Origin: Adiantum capillus-veneris
Taxonomy: Eukaryota; Streptophyta; Polypodiopsida; Polypodiales; Pteridaceae
Assembly: GCA_014529385.2 (NCBI GenBank)
Contig: JABFUD020000356.1
Coordinates: forward strand, 1 to 64,000
Direction: 5' to 3'
Length of the DNA stretch: 64,000 bases
Shown: positions 32,046-44,318 of the stretch, piece after piece
How positions within the stretch are numbered: the first letter of the stretch is position 1
Layout: every line of letters starts with the position of its first letter
Notes under the pieces: generated by a model
What the model was told of the DNA's origin: nothing
The model's input: the letters and a program-made list of their open reading frames with translations, nothing else
The model's database searches: none
Position numbers and translations under genes: made by a program

Positions 32046-33700
32046 TCCAAAGTGTAAATGTTCTTAATTTTGTACAAACTCCATATGCATGTGAATATTT
32101 ATGTAGATAGGAAAATCTTCTACCAACAAAAGATTGTTTATTTGTTCGGTGCTGCGGTGCTAGGAGAAATCCTTAGCTCCCCAAACCCTATCATTCTCTT
32201 GATATTGGATTACCACTACTCCTTCAATGTTTCCATCTTTATCTTGTTTTAATCTATCCACCCAACCCTGTAAAAAGCCGATATGAGCCGCTACTGTCAT
32301 TAATCTTTTTTTTATAAAAAGTTTGTAATTTCCTCAGTCACTACCATGGCAAGTGTTTGTTTCCTCACGTTGTGGGGGGATAATTGTGCAAAAGGTGAGC
32401 CGGGAAGTCACCGGGCCCTTGGCTGGGAGAGGTGAGGGAAAAGAGGTGCAGCAGGCACAATTAACACACACAGAATTCATTAAGCAACAAGAAGACCAAA
32501 AAAAAAGGTGACCTCTCTTTCTTTCTTTCCTCACGTGCTGGAGCCTTGTCTTTTTCCTTCTTTTTTTTGTCATTGACTTTTTTATTGTATTCATTTCATT
32601 AAGTTTCTTTTCAATTTCATTTCGTTTCGTTTTCATTCCCTTTAAATTTCATTTCATTTCAATTCAATTTCATTTTTGTTTCTCTCACTTTCATTTCATT
32701 TATTTGTATATTATTTTTTAAAAAAAACAAAAACAAAATTTAAAAATCACAAAAAACCTTTAGCTATCACAATTTATTTTTTAAATCCAATAAAAATTCA
32801 AAAAAAGGTTTTAAAAACTAAAAAAAATAGAAAAACTCTTTCAAAAATTTATTTAAAAAATAAAAAATCTTACAAAAAAACAAAGATTATACAAATAATT
32901 CACAAAAAATGTAAAAATTTCATAAAAACTCATAGAAAATCCTTTAAAAATCCAAAATTGTCCAAATAATCACAATAAATAATAGAAAATTCATAAAACC
33001 TTTAAAAATACCATAGAATTTCTAAAATCCCAAAAAGTTCACAAAATTCAAAGAAAAATTAGAAATGTTGCAGAAAAATTCTTTAAAAATTGAAACTTTC
33101 TCAAAAACAATTATAAAAAATAATAAAAATACCAAAAATTTTAGAGAATTCAAAATTTCACAAAAAAAATAAAAATAAAAGAGAAGAGGTGAAAAAGAAA
33201 AAAAAAAGGGGGACCAAAAAAAAAATCAAAAGCCAAAAAGCAAGGTCGATGAAGTGCATCGCAAAGTGAGCAAAAGTCGTTGAAAGAGGAAAAAAAAGTA
33301 AAAAACACACCCACGAGAGAAATTACACACCGCAAATCGAGAAAACCGTGAAAAAGCCATAAACAGCAGAAGAACGGTCGAAAAAAGAAAGAAAATAGCC
33401 AACTCAAAGCCGTTTAAAGGGCAGGGCAGGCAAATTTTAAAATTTTGCACGCTAGAAACGTGCAAGTGATTGCATTGCAAATTAGCTTTCGATTGTACAA
33501 ATAGGGACACAAATCACGGCATATTACAGATTAGGCTATTCAGAGCACATATTTTTATCATTTCAAAGGCTCAAATCAATTATGACACTGTCGTAATCAA
33601 CCCTTGTGAGTCTAAGGACAGTCAACTGCAAAAGTGCTTTGGCTAAAGCAGTCTTATCAAACCCGAGCATAATAAATTCTGCTAATCGATACCAAAATTT
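32046..33700. other. AT-rich DNA with a T-rich to A-rich switch
   Basis: No gene. 32510-32705 is T-rich with many ATTTC-like pentamers. From about 32710 to 33420 the same strand is A-rich, with runs of A separated by short words. The long frames read here are products of low complexity. 33420-33700 looks like ordinary sequence upstream of the next frame. Confidence 0.6.
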
Positions 33701-33730
33701 GCTAAGAGAGTTTTTATAGAACAAGCCAAC

Positions 33731-34869
33731 ATGGACTCAAATCGAGCCGAGAGTTCAAGTACAATAGAGCAAGCTAGTAGCAGTGGAAATACATGCACAA
33801 CTGCAATAGAGCAGATTTTACAGCTATATGGCTACAATGGAGATAAAGTCTTATATGCAGTTTCAAAAGGCCATAGATACCTAATGAGCAGTAAAAGCAA
33901 CACAGGAGCCAAGATCCTTTTGATCAGAGTAAAGCCAAATTCAGAGAACTCCCAGATGTTCATAGACTTCAGTGCCTGGTATTGCAAGCTCAAAGATGAA
34001 GTGCAAAGAGAAGTTCAGAAAATTGACCCAAGTGGTTATCCAGAAATCTACACAAGCCAGCAATACATTTGGTGTATATGCAATCAGGTTCATTGTACAT
34101 GGATTATAGTGGTCAGATCTATAGTCGAGAGCCAGAATTGCAAGATCCAACAGATCAACCAATAGAAGCAAGTCTAATTGGAGAACCGAGTCAAAGACAG
34201 TACAAAGGCCAAGATGGAGCATTCTACAACTTGATGCTTAGTGTTTTGAAAGAATATGTCAAAAATTTGGTAAGCATAGAAGCAGAAACTTCTCAGGTAG
34301 AGCTTGACATGACAGAGCTAGTTGAAATACCATCAGTCATGGCGTATTTCTCAGATTGTGGACAAAAAGGTGGACATTTCCAAGAAATCTAGACAACAAG
34401 GACACATCAACTACCAAGCAAGGTATAGAGAAAATTGGAAATGCGAATCTCGATGTAAATGCATTTAACTTCACTTTTAATTCAATTGGATGATTCTATA
34501 TTACCATTAGAAGCACCAGTAAAAGCACTGCAAATTCCAAATCAACATAAAGATGCACAGGCACCTGAAAAGCTTAAAATTGATTCTTTAAATAACAAAT
34601 TCCTGCATGAATTTGGTCAAGGTGTCCATATATCACTGAATGTTGACAAAACTGTTAAGTTTGCAAATGATTTTGCATCCACTGCCACAAGTGTGCAATC
34701 ATTCACGAGTCTAAGGGACACATCAAACAGAACGATGTTAGCTTTGTATGGTACACATAATTCATATGCACACTATGTAGACCAAAAAGGGAAATTGTAC
34801 AAAAATGATCAACCAGTCTTTGAACGGCCCACATACCAGCTTATTGAAGTGTGTCCAATGGTAGATTAA
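33731..34869 (+). pseudogene. gag-like N-terminal frames (family not recognised)
   Basis: Frame 33731-34165 starts at an ATG with a Ser-rich head (MDSNRAESSSTIEQASSSGN) and continues as a globular-looking segment. Frames 34069-34392 and 34459-34869 follow. A short motif Y-x-D-x-x-G-x-x-Y occurs in YMDYSGQIY (about 34108) and YVDQKGKLY (about 34770). It comes first after the LTR-side region, which suggests a structural (gag-like) role, but there is no zinc knuckle and no family match from memory. Confidence 0.45.
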
Positions 34870-34941
34870 AAAGGATGGTTCATTTCAGAGGAAAGAATCT
34901 ATTAGAGCCCATCCTCTCTAGAGCTGAAGGATATTACCCGA

Positions 34942-36060
34942 GTGAACCCAAAAATCTGTCCAAAGCCAAACTCTCCTCCATCAGAAATCAATCTTCGATA
35001 TTGTTACCCAACGAGCATATACTTTGACCAAAACAGTCGTAGATATAGAAGAGAGTTTAGCATCTATGATGCCTTGGGTCGGGAAACCAGGGAAGCTCAT
35101 ATCATAGAGACCCATGGGATAGAGAATATCAAGGCAAAGATAATGTTATCTACAGCTTGACTTGGAGAATAATTTGTCATGTTTCATGGAGATACATAGG
35201 AAACTATGCAAAAGGTTTAGACATGCCAAACATCAACAATGCCACCCAAAGTGTGTCTTCACAATCCCAAAAGGTGAGATTAAACGAGAGCCAAACAATT
35301 TTGAACTCTTATAATGAATCAGGCTATAGTGATCACCCTAGGAAGGGGGGAGTTGTAAATCGATCAAAATCAGCTCTTATACCTGGAACCACAATGTCAG
35401 TTAGAAGCCTTAGAGCCTCTAACCAACAAACTCCTTCAAAGCAAAAACAATTGAAAGATTATATGGTTGTTGGAAGTTTCGAATTGACCCAGATTCCCTC
35501 AAAATTTATAGACAAATGCTTATATGAAGATTATTAGGGACAAAAGTTTCATCTAATTTCCACAAGTCAAAGTAAAAAATTGACAAATCCAATAGTGTTT
35601 AAAAATTTACATGTGATCAAGCTCACATATGCATATTGAGATGCAGACGGAAATGAATATTAGCAAGATCACGACCTTGCACAAACCCCTATGGATGGTA
35701 AGACTAAAGTCAAAGACTATCTGAAGATGATGCAAAGCCTTAAGCTACCAGAATAGGTGATAGAAATTTCAAAATCATTGACAGCTAAAGTCCAAAAATC
35801 TACACAAAGGTCACCACCAAAATCTCATCCGAAGAGACAGGTTTTGCCAAAAAATATAGTGGATCTATTAAGATCAAAAGTTACCCAAATGAAGGCAGAT
35901 AATGCTCATCAATTGCAAAAAAAAAGTGCAGTAGCACAATCATACGAGTCAACATCGATTGAAGCAGGTGGTCAAAGCAAAGAAAATGCAGATAATGTTC
36001 AACCAAAGGACACTACCACAACAAAAGCAGTCAATACATAAAGAAATATGGAGACAATCA
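34942..36060 (+). pseudogene. middle frames of the same element
   Basis: 34942-35160 contains YFDQNSRRY. 35157-35537 is Ser/Gln/Lys-rich. Around 35634 the motif recurs as Y-stop-DADGNEY, interrupted by a stop. 35757-36041 is a Lys/Gln/Thr-rich low-complexity segment. The repeated tyrosine motif, at four positions over 1.5 kb, suggests an internally repeated protein. Confidence 0.4.
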
Positions 36061-36129
36061 AGTGCAACATTGTTGGTGAGAATGAAGAAAAACTCTCAAG
36101 TGAAGTAATGCTAGAATTTCAACAAGACA

Positions 36130-37100
36130 AGAACCTCATGTCCTCTTGCACTTGAAAAATATGTGGCCAACCACAGCTAGAAGATGCTCCTGAGTTTGTG
36201 AGCATATCACGAGACAAACGAGCAGAATGCTGGGGAATCATCTCTACTACCATTGAAGTAACTTCAGAGATCATCATAGCTCAATTCCATGTGATCACAG
36301 TAAAAGATATGCCAAATGACATCATAATGGGAATGCCAATGGCCCAGAAGATGTTAGAGATACAAAATGCAAACAAAATGAAGTCATCACAGACAACAAA
36401 GAATGAAGACCAAGACTGGTCACCGGTGGACGACATCACAAAGTCCTCAGGCACGGTTAAAAAGGAAGCCGATACCAAAGCAAATCTTATTGAAGATGAT
36501 TCATCTCCATCTTATTGAAGAAAATCAGGCAATAGCAAGTGAAAATCAACCAAAGAAAAGAGAAACCACAAAAGATATTGAGCAGAGAATGCATCAAAGC
36601 CAGAGGTTAAGAAGAATGAGGTTGCAAAAAGTCAGGAAGCAATAGGAAGTCCAAAGATCAATCACTCATTGCCAGTCGAATCGGCTGTTGTAAGTCAGAT
36701 TGGAAAACAGAGTCTCAAGTCGCCCTCCATAGAGACACAGGTAGATCAAGATGAGACCATGGCAAAAGTAGGACAAAGATTTTCAATAGTATCAACAACG
36801 AGAATAGCTATAGTCCTAAACATTACAAAATGGGCAAGTGTTAGATGCAATGCTCTATTGGATAAAGAAGCAAAGTGCAATATGATTGCAGACAACACCC
36901 AAAGCATTCTAAACTTTTACTTAGGACAAGCCGAGTAATAGGGAAATCATGGGTAAGGCTACATGTCAAGAAGAAATGGTTGCTACCCTTAGCATCCAAC
37001 ATCATGAAGAGCAAGTAAAGTTTCAGGTGAACCCTTCAAAGGAAATGCTTGTAGATGTCATCCTTGGACATCAGTCACAAGGCCTACAAAAAAGATAAAA
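36130..37100 (+). pseudogene. two retropepsin-like segments
   Basis: Segment one (36198-36370) ends IIAQFHVITVKDMPNDIIMGMP, the usual flap-to-ILG ending of a retropepsin, but the expected D-S/T-G is not seen (WGIISTTIEV). Segment two (36840-37080) has CNALLDKEAKCNMI at the active-site position and VNPSKEMLVDVILG at the end, across a stop. The catalytic motif reads DKEA instead of DSGA. Two protease-like units in one element would be unusual. Confidence 0.45.
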
Positions 37101-38565
37101 TGTTAATACTCTCTTCTCCAAGAGGTAGCTAGCAACATTTACAGGTATCGATAATGCTAGATTCAGAGCTGGAAAAGTCACAAGAGTCAAAGACTAGTCT
37201 TGCAGACAAAGGTAAGGCCAAAGTGGACCTTCCACCGATTACCACAAAAGGTGTGATAGAATATGACTCTACATCAATAAACCCTCATAGAACAGATTCT
37301 TCTAGCAAGTCAGACTTTCAAAATTTCAAGTGAAGTGCTGACCCAACCAAAACCTCTAAGGAGCCACCAAAAAAATTAAAGATTTTTCAGCCAAAGTACT
37401 CAAGAAAGCAAAGGAAAGTCAATCAAGTGTTTGTTTCAAGCAATTTAGTCAAAGTCAATGATCCGATTTGGATTAAAGACGGGAAATCAACACAGAAAGA
37501 CAAATACATGGGATGGATAGAATCACAATGGAGCTTAAAGGAACAAGAGTACTATGGAGGTAAATAAAGATATGGGTACCAAAACCAAAGGTTAGAGCAT
37601 ATCAAGTAACTTCAAGTCCCTCCCAAGAAAGAAGGCCCACAAGGTATCAACTTCGACAATATCCTAAGATATCTAAGAAGCAGGTATTTAACATAACAAC
37701 ATTGAAAAATGCTAAAGTATTTTTTGTAATTAACTTCAAGTCCCTTCCAAGAAAGAAGGCCCACAAGGTATCAACTTCGACAATATCCTAGGATATCTAA
37801 AAAGCAGGTATACAACATAACAACATTGAAAAATGCTAAAGTATACCACAACTCTCAAGAGGATACAAAAACAAAGACAAATCTCAAAGAATCTTCCTCT
37901 TAGACAAGGATTCTACACAGGTTATATAGAGATTTGGATACCGGTCAACCACAAGCCAACTTCAACTACACCAAACTTGCATGAAGATCTCAAGAACTCA
38001 GCAAGACCTACAGTTCAACAAAGTCAACAAAAGAGTTACAAAGTTCCTCGAAAGATTTGGATTGCTAAGTCTTCCAATGCTCCTAGTCAAATCCAAATAT
38101 GGACAGTAAACAGAGGCCTACAACAACATCAAAGACTTCTTACAACAGTCCTAATTGGAGAATCAAACATATAATGGAGTCTTCACAATCAAAGAAGGAC
38201 AACCCAACAATATTTCTCATGCTAATAAGTACTCCAATAATGCGTGTATCCCAAAGGTTCTTTTTTCCCACTGGGTTTTTTCCATTTGGTCATCTAGGTA
38301 TTAGACCCTAATTTAGAACCTCATCATTCTACGTCCCTTGTACATACTTTTCATAAATAAACAGTAGCCTCATCATGATGCTATTACAATGCAGCATCAT
38401 CTCTCACATCAGACTATTCAGACCAATCAAGATGCTGCAAAAAATTGAACCTCACCAACAAATTCAATGACAAATGAAGACAATCAGCCCATCAATAACC
38501 AATCAAAACCTTCCACAACCTCCACGGAAACTTTTCAACAGTACGTGAGGACGGGCACTAAAATC
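37101..38565 (+). other. decayed 3' region of the element
   Basis: Short Lys/Gln-rich frames such as 37833-38174. A block at about 37607-37700 is repeated at 37730-37825 (CTTCAAGTCCCT...GCAGGTAT), a tandem duplication of about 125 bp. No domain recognised. Confidence 0.5.
37607..37855. repeat. tandem duplication, unit about 125 bp
   Basis: Two near-identical copies, both starting AACTTCAAGTCCCTYCCAAGAAAGAAG and ending with AACATTGAAAAATGCTAAAGTAT. Confidence 0.85.
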
Positions 38566-38853
38566 GAAAGGAGGGAATGTTAACTGAGTCAACGTCAGTT
38601 AACACGAGCTGCTAAAGACCAAATACGTATGGATGCACATCAAAGATCAACAGAAAGAAGCAGTGAAGATTGGAGTTACACATTTTTCACATTTTTCAAC
38701 AGTACCTGAGGACGGGCACTAAAATTGAAAGGAGGGAATGTTAACTGAGTCAACGTAAGTTAACAGGAGCTGCTAAAGAACAAATACGTATGGATGCACA
38801 TCAAAGATCAACAAAAAGAAGCAGTGAAGATTGGAGTTACACATTTTTCACAT
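38532..38853. repeat. 161-bp tandem duplication at PPT and LTR start
   Basis: 38532-38692 and 38693-38853 are near-identical. Each copy contains the purine tract and the TGTTAACTGAG LTR start, so the element has two candidate 3' LTR starts. Confidence 0.92.
38578..38604. other. 27-bp palindrome at the LTR start
   Basis: TGTTAACTGA, spacer GTCAACG, then TCAGTTAACA, a perfect 10-bp inverted repeat. The duplicated copy at 38739-38765 has one mismatch. Confidence 0.9.
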
Positions 38854-39679
38854 TTTCCCAAAATGGTCATGTATTGTAAATTTCCGATTTATTTCAAGCC
38901 ATCGTAGTATTTTAATGTGTTGCGGGCTCAACGGGAGTTCCAAGCTGTAAAGAACAGGTCAGTTAGTGTACCTACGTTGCAAATTCAGTAAGTAGTGGAG
39001 CCCTAAAGGCCTTGGGCGCCCGAACGACATTGCATATTTTTACCCTAGGTATATAAGGTAGTGTGTAAAAGAAATTAAGGTTCTCAAGCTCATTAGTTGA
39101 GAGCACTCTTTGGTGAGAGCTATTGAGGTGTGTGGCTATGGAGTCCTTGAGCTTCTCATTGCTCATGTGACTTGGTTAACACTAATCAATGCTTAATTCT
39201 CTTTTACTATGTCTCTCTCATGCTTCTTATGATTGCCTATGATGCTTAGATTAACTAGATCATAACTAATTAGTGGTTAATCCCTCTTTAATCTTTTGTG
39301 ATTGCCCTCTTTTGTTTGTGTGTGCATTTTTCTTTGATTAGAGTGTGGTGCTCAATAGATCTATGTGTGTGTACTTGCAATTAGTGTGTTGCATGATAGG
39401 ATTATTGTTGTGTGCGTCTTGCAATCATTAGTGTGTGTGATTGGGTTGATTGGAGGTGAAGAGAAGTGGATGTGGACATTTCCCATCATTGTGGCTTAGC
39501 TCCTCCATAGGCCGAGAAGCTCACCGTGTAGAGTTAACCATTCATGTTACCATGATTAGCTCACTAATGGTGTGAGTGTTTTCATACCCTAGCTGGGTAG
39601 CTCATCCCTCTAGATTGATAATTTTGTTGGTCATTGGAGTTATGCAATGATGGGACCCCCAACACCATAGCTCTCACAA
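38578..39679 (+). repeat. 3' LTR of the preceding element (interrupted)
   Basis: It begins TGTTAACTGA right after the purine tract. A TATATAAGG box lies near 39049. The next element inserted at 39680, so the LTR end may lie after 44755. No matching 5' LTR was found in the window. Confidence 0.5.
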
Positions 39680-40951
39680 TGTGAGGTCTCCGTCCTAAAA
39701 TATTGGGGCGACTTGGAAGATAGCCTTCTTTATCCTCTAAATCCGTTGACGACACCCTACTCCGATAATGCGAAGCAAGGATACGAGCAACGAAGAGAAG
39801 AAGACTTCCACTTGATGTGTTCATAGTTGCAAGACCCTACGACACAAGCCAGGTCGATGAGGTTAAAGGTTCTATGGACTCTAGATCCTACATTATAAGA
39901 GAAGAAAATCCATTTCACACACTAAGGATCCAAACACAACGCCTTTTTCCTCACATTTAAGAGGCACGGTCACCATCCTTAAGTCTGAAATATGACATGA
40001 GATAGATCTTTAACTAACTAAGACAAAGTGAAAAGTACTCACCTAATCGAGTCCACCCATCCTTGACCGGCAACGTGAGCCGATCTCCACTTTCCACACC
40101 GCACTCACCCTTTTTACCACACTGTTTAACGTATAAAAACAGTGTTCCTTAATTAGTTCCAAACACAGGTTCTTGTATACATCCCTTCAAAAAATACCAA
40201 AACAATTCAAACAAGGTCTAATGTAACAACCCTATTATTCAACAAAAATAACTTTTTCAATTTCTCATGAGTTTGCCGCTACCCGCGGACTTCCTCTGTC
40301 TAACCACCAGAGCCTTTGCAAAGGATTTATTCGCTAACCGCAAATTGCGCAACCTTCCCATCTCGCTAACCTCAAGGTATCCCGCTAACCGCGAGGAACA
40401 AAAGAGAGCCGATAACCTCAACTTATCTTCGCTAACCACGGAATCATCTCGCTATCTGCGAGAACCAAATATATTCTTTCAACAATTCTTCTCATTAAAT
40501 GATTCATCAAACATGATCAACCAATTCTTCATAACAATCAGAAACCACTTATCAAAACAATAACAATTTATTAAACAATAATAATCCAACAACAGTGACA
40601 ATTTATCAAACAATCCTTTCACTAATCTATAAAAACATATGCTTGTTTCATGTGATTGAACAATCATGTTTCCGGTCGGTTTAAAGTAATGTCTAAGTTC
40701 ATCTTACCGGTCAACTATGCATAAGTATAAATTTGTCTTACAGGATTTAGAGCGCGTGTGGCTAACTCCAGTGCTAGAGGCTGGACGTCTTCGACTTCTT
40801 CTTCGGTTGATGCTTCCGCATGAGATACGTTTGGAGTTGATACCTTTCTTCCCACCTTCCTTGGTAGTGCAACGGCATGGGTGTCCTTAGAACTTCACGT
40901 TACACGCTTCGGAGCCATAGCTTCGGAATGGAGAAAAGAAAAGTGCGTTGT

Positions 40952-41010
<59 letters not shown>

Positions 41011-41589
41011 CACCAATAGGGAGACGACACGTCGACGATTGAAGATGAAGATGGCTTGAGGATGAGAGGTTAAGGGAGAGAGGCTTCCTTCGGCGCTTCG
41101 TTGCGAGAGAGCTTTCGCTTCCGTAGATGTGTGTGTTCAAAGTGAAAGGAGAAGGATCCTTTATATAGGCCCTAGGGGGGTGCTAAGAATACTGAGAGGT
41201 TTCAAGAATAGGAGAAGGAAAAGCTCATGCGTCGCCGCCGCCTTTTTTTTTTTTGTGTTCGTGAATCCTTTACATGATTTTTAAAAAGCTCTATACTTAT
41301 AAGTTCCCATTCTATTTTGAAAGAGAGAAAGAAAGAAGTATCCTAATTTTGACTCACCTCTCTTTCTTTCCTAAAAATACTATCTCTAAGCTTTTTCTTC
41401 ACACATAGATTAGGTTCCCACATAAACCTATTGTTCCACATGAAGAAAGATCATAAATAAATGGATTCTGAACCCGATTTTCAATCCGATTGCTCTGATA
41501 AAATCATGATGAATCACAAAATTGAGAATCTCAATTACTTTGAGAAATAACTGAAATGATTTATATGGATAAATGTTGGATACATTACA
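39680..41589 (-). repeat. 3' LTR of the gag-only gypsy element
   Basis: TGTGAGGTCTCCGTCC...ACATTACA. Contains the (GA)n tract at 40953-41008, a TATATAAAGG box near 41158-41167, and short GCGAG/CTCGC palindromes at 40270-40470. Confidence 0.92.
40265..40475. repeat. cluster of short GC palindromes in the LTR
   Basis: Variants of CTCGCTACCCGCGAG and CCGCTACCCGCGG recur about six times in 200 bp. The 5' LTR has the same cluster at 43425-43625. Confidence 0.7.
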
Positions 41590-41649
41590 ATCTTCCCAAC
41601 TTAGGGATTCAAGATGTCCTCATCTCGAGAAAAAGTGAGGATACTTCTA

Positions 41650-42470
41650 CTCTAATTACTAGCGACCATCATTATGTCAAAAAGGGTGATGTCTTTATTC
41701 CGTTTCACTTGCTACTGCTGCTCCATTAGTCAGTTGTGGACAAGAGTTCCGATAATGTCCCAACTCTCCACATTCAAAGCATCGAACATTCAAGCGGTGA
41801 GAATCTTGCGCATTAGTGGCATAAGCTCTCTGTGGCTGATTATCTCTGAAGCTTTGATTCCGTTCAATTCTTTATGTAATCCCTTGTTCTTTCATCATAG
41901 GTTTAGCTCGTAGTAAAGCATCCTATACAGTGGTAGGCTTCAGGGCTTCCAATCGCGAGCTAATTGGTTCTTTTAAACCTTGGCAAAAGCGAGCTACCTG
42001 CTGCTCTATGGTCATTGATGGTGCGTAACGTCTTAGTCTTACAAACTTTGAGTAGTACTCTTCCAAGGATAAACTGTATTATTTCAAGCTAAAGAATTCA
42101 TTCATCTTTATTGCTTCATGGGCAGGAGGTAAGTATCTTTCCTTCACCGCTTGTTTGGTTTTCCACCAACTCTGAGAGTTCTCCAACACTCCCATGTCAC
42201 GACAATTTTGTTTCCACCATAATTTCGCTTCCCCTGAGAGACGAAACATCCCTAACATCACTTGATTTGCAGCTGTGGTCCTTGCAGCAGAGAAGTAATC
42301 ATCCATAGCTTCAATCCATACTTTTGCATCTTTCTCAATATCATCTCCCTCTCCTTTAAAAGAAGGTGGTTCCATTTGTTTGAGCAACAACTTCTTCTCC
42401 TGAACCTCCGTATAGATAGCATCGTTCTGAGGGTTTTCCAATGTAGAAGTGAATTGAGGGTGTACATCAA
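41650..42470 (-). pseudogene. gypsy-type gag
   Basis: The frame up to 42079 contains MEPPSFKGEGDDIEKDAKVW, then LWWKQNCRDMG and a VKERYLPP block, the standard Retrotrans_gag layout. It continues in another frame with SLEEYYSKFVRLRRY-like sequence and ends in a CCHC knuckle, CFECGELGHYRNSC, at about 41752-41793. There are at least one frameshift and one stop (near 41875). No protease follows. Confidence 0.85.
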
Positions 42471-42821
42471 TGTTTGTAATAACTCAAATCAATAGGGTAC
42501 TTTCCAAACTTAGATTTATCCAGTCCACTAAAAGCTCAATCATATGACTTAACCAGTTATGATTATCTCAATCACATGACTTAGCCAGTCAAACAATTTC
42601 TTTGTAGAAAAACAACTCAATCTTCTAATCATAAAGTCATCAAAATGTCATATAGGGGTCTACAAAAGATCTCTCCAAGAGCAAACATAATAGAGGTTTC
42701 AACCATAACTATGATACACATCAATCGGCATATTGTAATATCCCTGTGAGTCTTGTAATGGGAATAGAAAACCATACACATGAAGAAGCTTGAAGTAGCC
42801 AACTAAATATTTTTAACCTAA

Positions 42822-42833
42822 GATCTGATACCA
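42822..42833 (-). promoter_or_regulatory. primer-binding site of the gag-only gypsy element
   Basis: In element orientation TGGTATCAGATC, two bases from the LTR. It matches the first ten bases of the initiator Met tRNA complement. Confidence 0.8.
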
Positions 42834-43897
42834 ACTGTGAGGTCCCCGTCCTAAAAGATCGGGGTGACTTGAAAGATAGCCTTCTTTATCCTCTAAATCC
42901 ATTGACGACACCCTACTCTCATAATGCGAAGCACGGATACGAGCAACGAAGTGAAGAAGACTTCCACTTGATGTGTTTGTAGTTGCAAGACCCTACTCCA
43001 CAAGCCAAGTCGATGAGGTTAAAGGTTCTATGGACTCTAGATCCTACATTATAAGAGAAGAAAATCCATTTCACACACTAAGGATCCAAACACAACGCCT
43101 TTTTCCTCACGTTTAAGAGGCACGGTCACCATCCTTAAGTCCGAAATATGACATGAGATAGATCTCTAACTAACTAAGACAAAGTGAAAAGTACTCACCT
43201 AATCGAGTCCACCCATCCTTGACCGGCAACCTGAGCCTGTCTCCACTTTCCACACCGCACTCACCCTTTTTACCACACTGTTTAACGTATACAAACAGTG
43301 CTCCTTAATTAGTTCCAAACACAGGTTCTTTTATACAGCCCTTCAAACAATACCAAAACAATTCAAACAAGGTCTAATGTAACAACCCTATTATTCAACA
43401 AAAATAACTTTTTCAATTTCTCATGAGTTTGCCGCTACCCGCGGACTTCCTCTGTCTAACCAACAAATCCTTTGCAAAGGATTTATTCGCTAACCATGAA
43501 TTGCGCAACCTTCCCATCTCGTTAACCGCAAGGCATCCCGCTAACCACGAGGAACAAAAGAAAGCCGATAACCTCAGCTTAATCTCCGCTAATCGTAGAA
43601 TCATCTCGCTACCCGCGAGAACAAAATATATTCTTTCAACAATTCTTCTCATTAAATGATTCATCAAACATGATCAACCAATTCTTCATAACAATCAAAA
43701 ACCACTTATGAAACAATAACAATTTATTAAACAATAATAATCCAATAACAGTGACAATTTATCAAACAGTCCTTTCACTACTCTATGAAGACATATGCTT
43801 GTTTCATGTGATTGAACAATCACGTTTCTGGTCGGTTTAAAGTAAGGTCTAAGTTCATCTTACCGGTCAACTATGCATAAGTATAAATTTGTCTTAC

Positions 43898-44080
43898 CAG
43901 ATTTGGAGCGCGTACGACTAACTCCAGTGCTAGAGGTTTGACGACTTCGACTTCTTCTTCGGTTGATGCTTTCGCATGAAATACGTTTGGAGTTGACACC
44001 TTTCTTCCCACCTTCCTTGGTGCTGCAACGGCATGGGTGTCTTTAGAACTTTGCGTTACCCCCTTCGAAGCCATAGCTTC
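43898..44080 (-). CDS. LTR-encoded ATG exon (61 codons) ending at a splice donor
   Basis: From the ATG at 44080 the frame reads MASKGVTQSSKDTHAVAAPR onward and is hydrophilic and lysine-rich. It reaches a GTAAGAC donor at 43891-43897 exactly on a codon boundary. The copy in the 3' LTR has the same start region (MAPKRVT), a stop soon after, and the same GTAAGAC donor. The downstream gag frame has no ATG before its conserved part, so I infer that this exon supplies the start codon by splicing. No acceptor was identified with confidence. Confidence 0.5.
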
Positions 44081-44105
44081 GGAATGGAGAAAAGAAAAGC
44101 GCGTT

Positions 44106-44160
<55 letters not shown>

Positions 44161-44308
44161 CACCAATAGGGAGATGGCATGTCGACGATTGGAGATGGAG
44201 ATGGCTTGAGGATGAGAGGTTAAGGGAGAGACGCTTCCTTCGGCGCTTCGTTGCGAGGGAGCTTCCGCTTCCGTAGATGTGTATGTTCAAAGTGAAAGGA
44301 GAAGGGTC

Positions 44309-44318
44309 CTTTATATAG
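44309..44318 (-). promoter_or_regulatory. LTR TATA box
   Basis: TATATAAAGG on the minus strand, about 230 bp upstream of the LTR ATG at 44080. Confidence 0.65.

Larger units (their letters stand above)
33731..38577 (+). mobile_element. decayed LTR element interior with retropepsin-like segments
   Basis: A series of broken plus-strand frames ends in a purine tract (AAAGGAGGGAA, 38566-38577) and an LTR-like start. I see no integrase, RT or RNase H in about 4.8 kb, and no 5' LTR. A TTTTTTCCCACTGGGTTTTTTCC tract near 38264-38286 resembles a tract often seen in the 3' part of plant LTR elements. It is best read as the interior of a non-autonomous or heavily deleted LTR element. The superfamily is not determined. 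Confidence 0.55.

Noticed and set aside
33731-38577. Endogenous plant pararetrovirus
   Set aside because: No movement protein, RT or RNase H is recognisable, and the region ends in a PPT and LTR start, which fits an LTR retrotransposon better.
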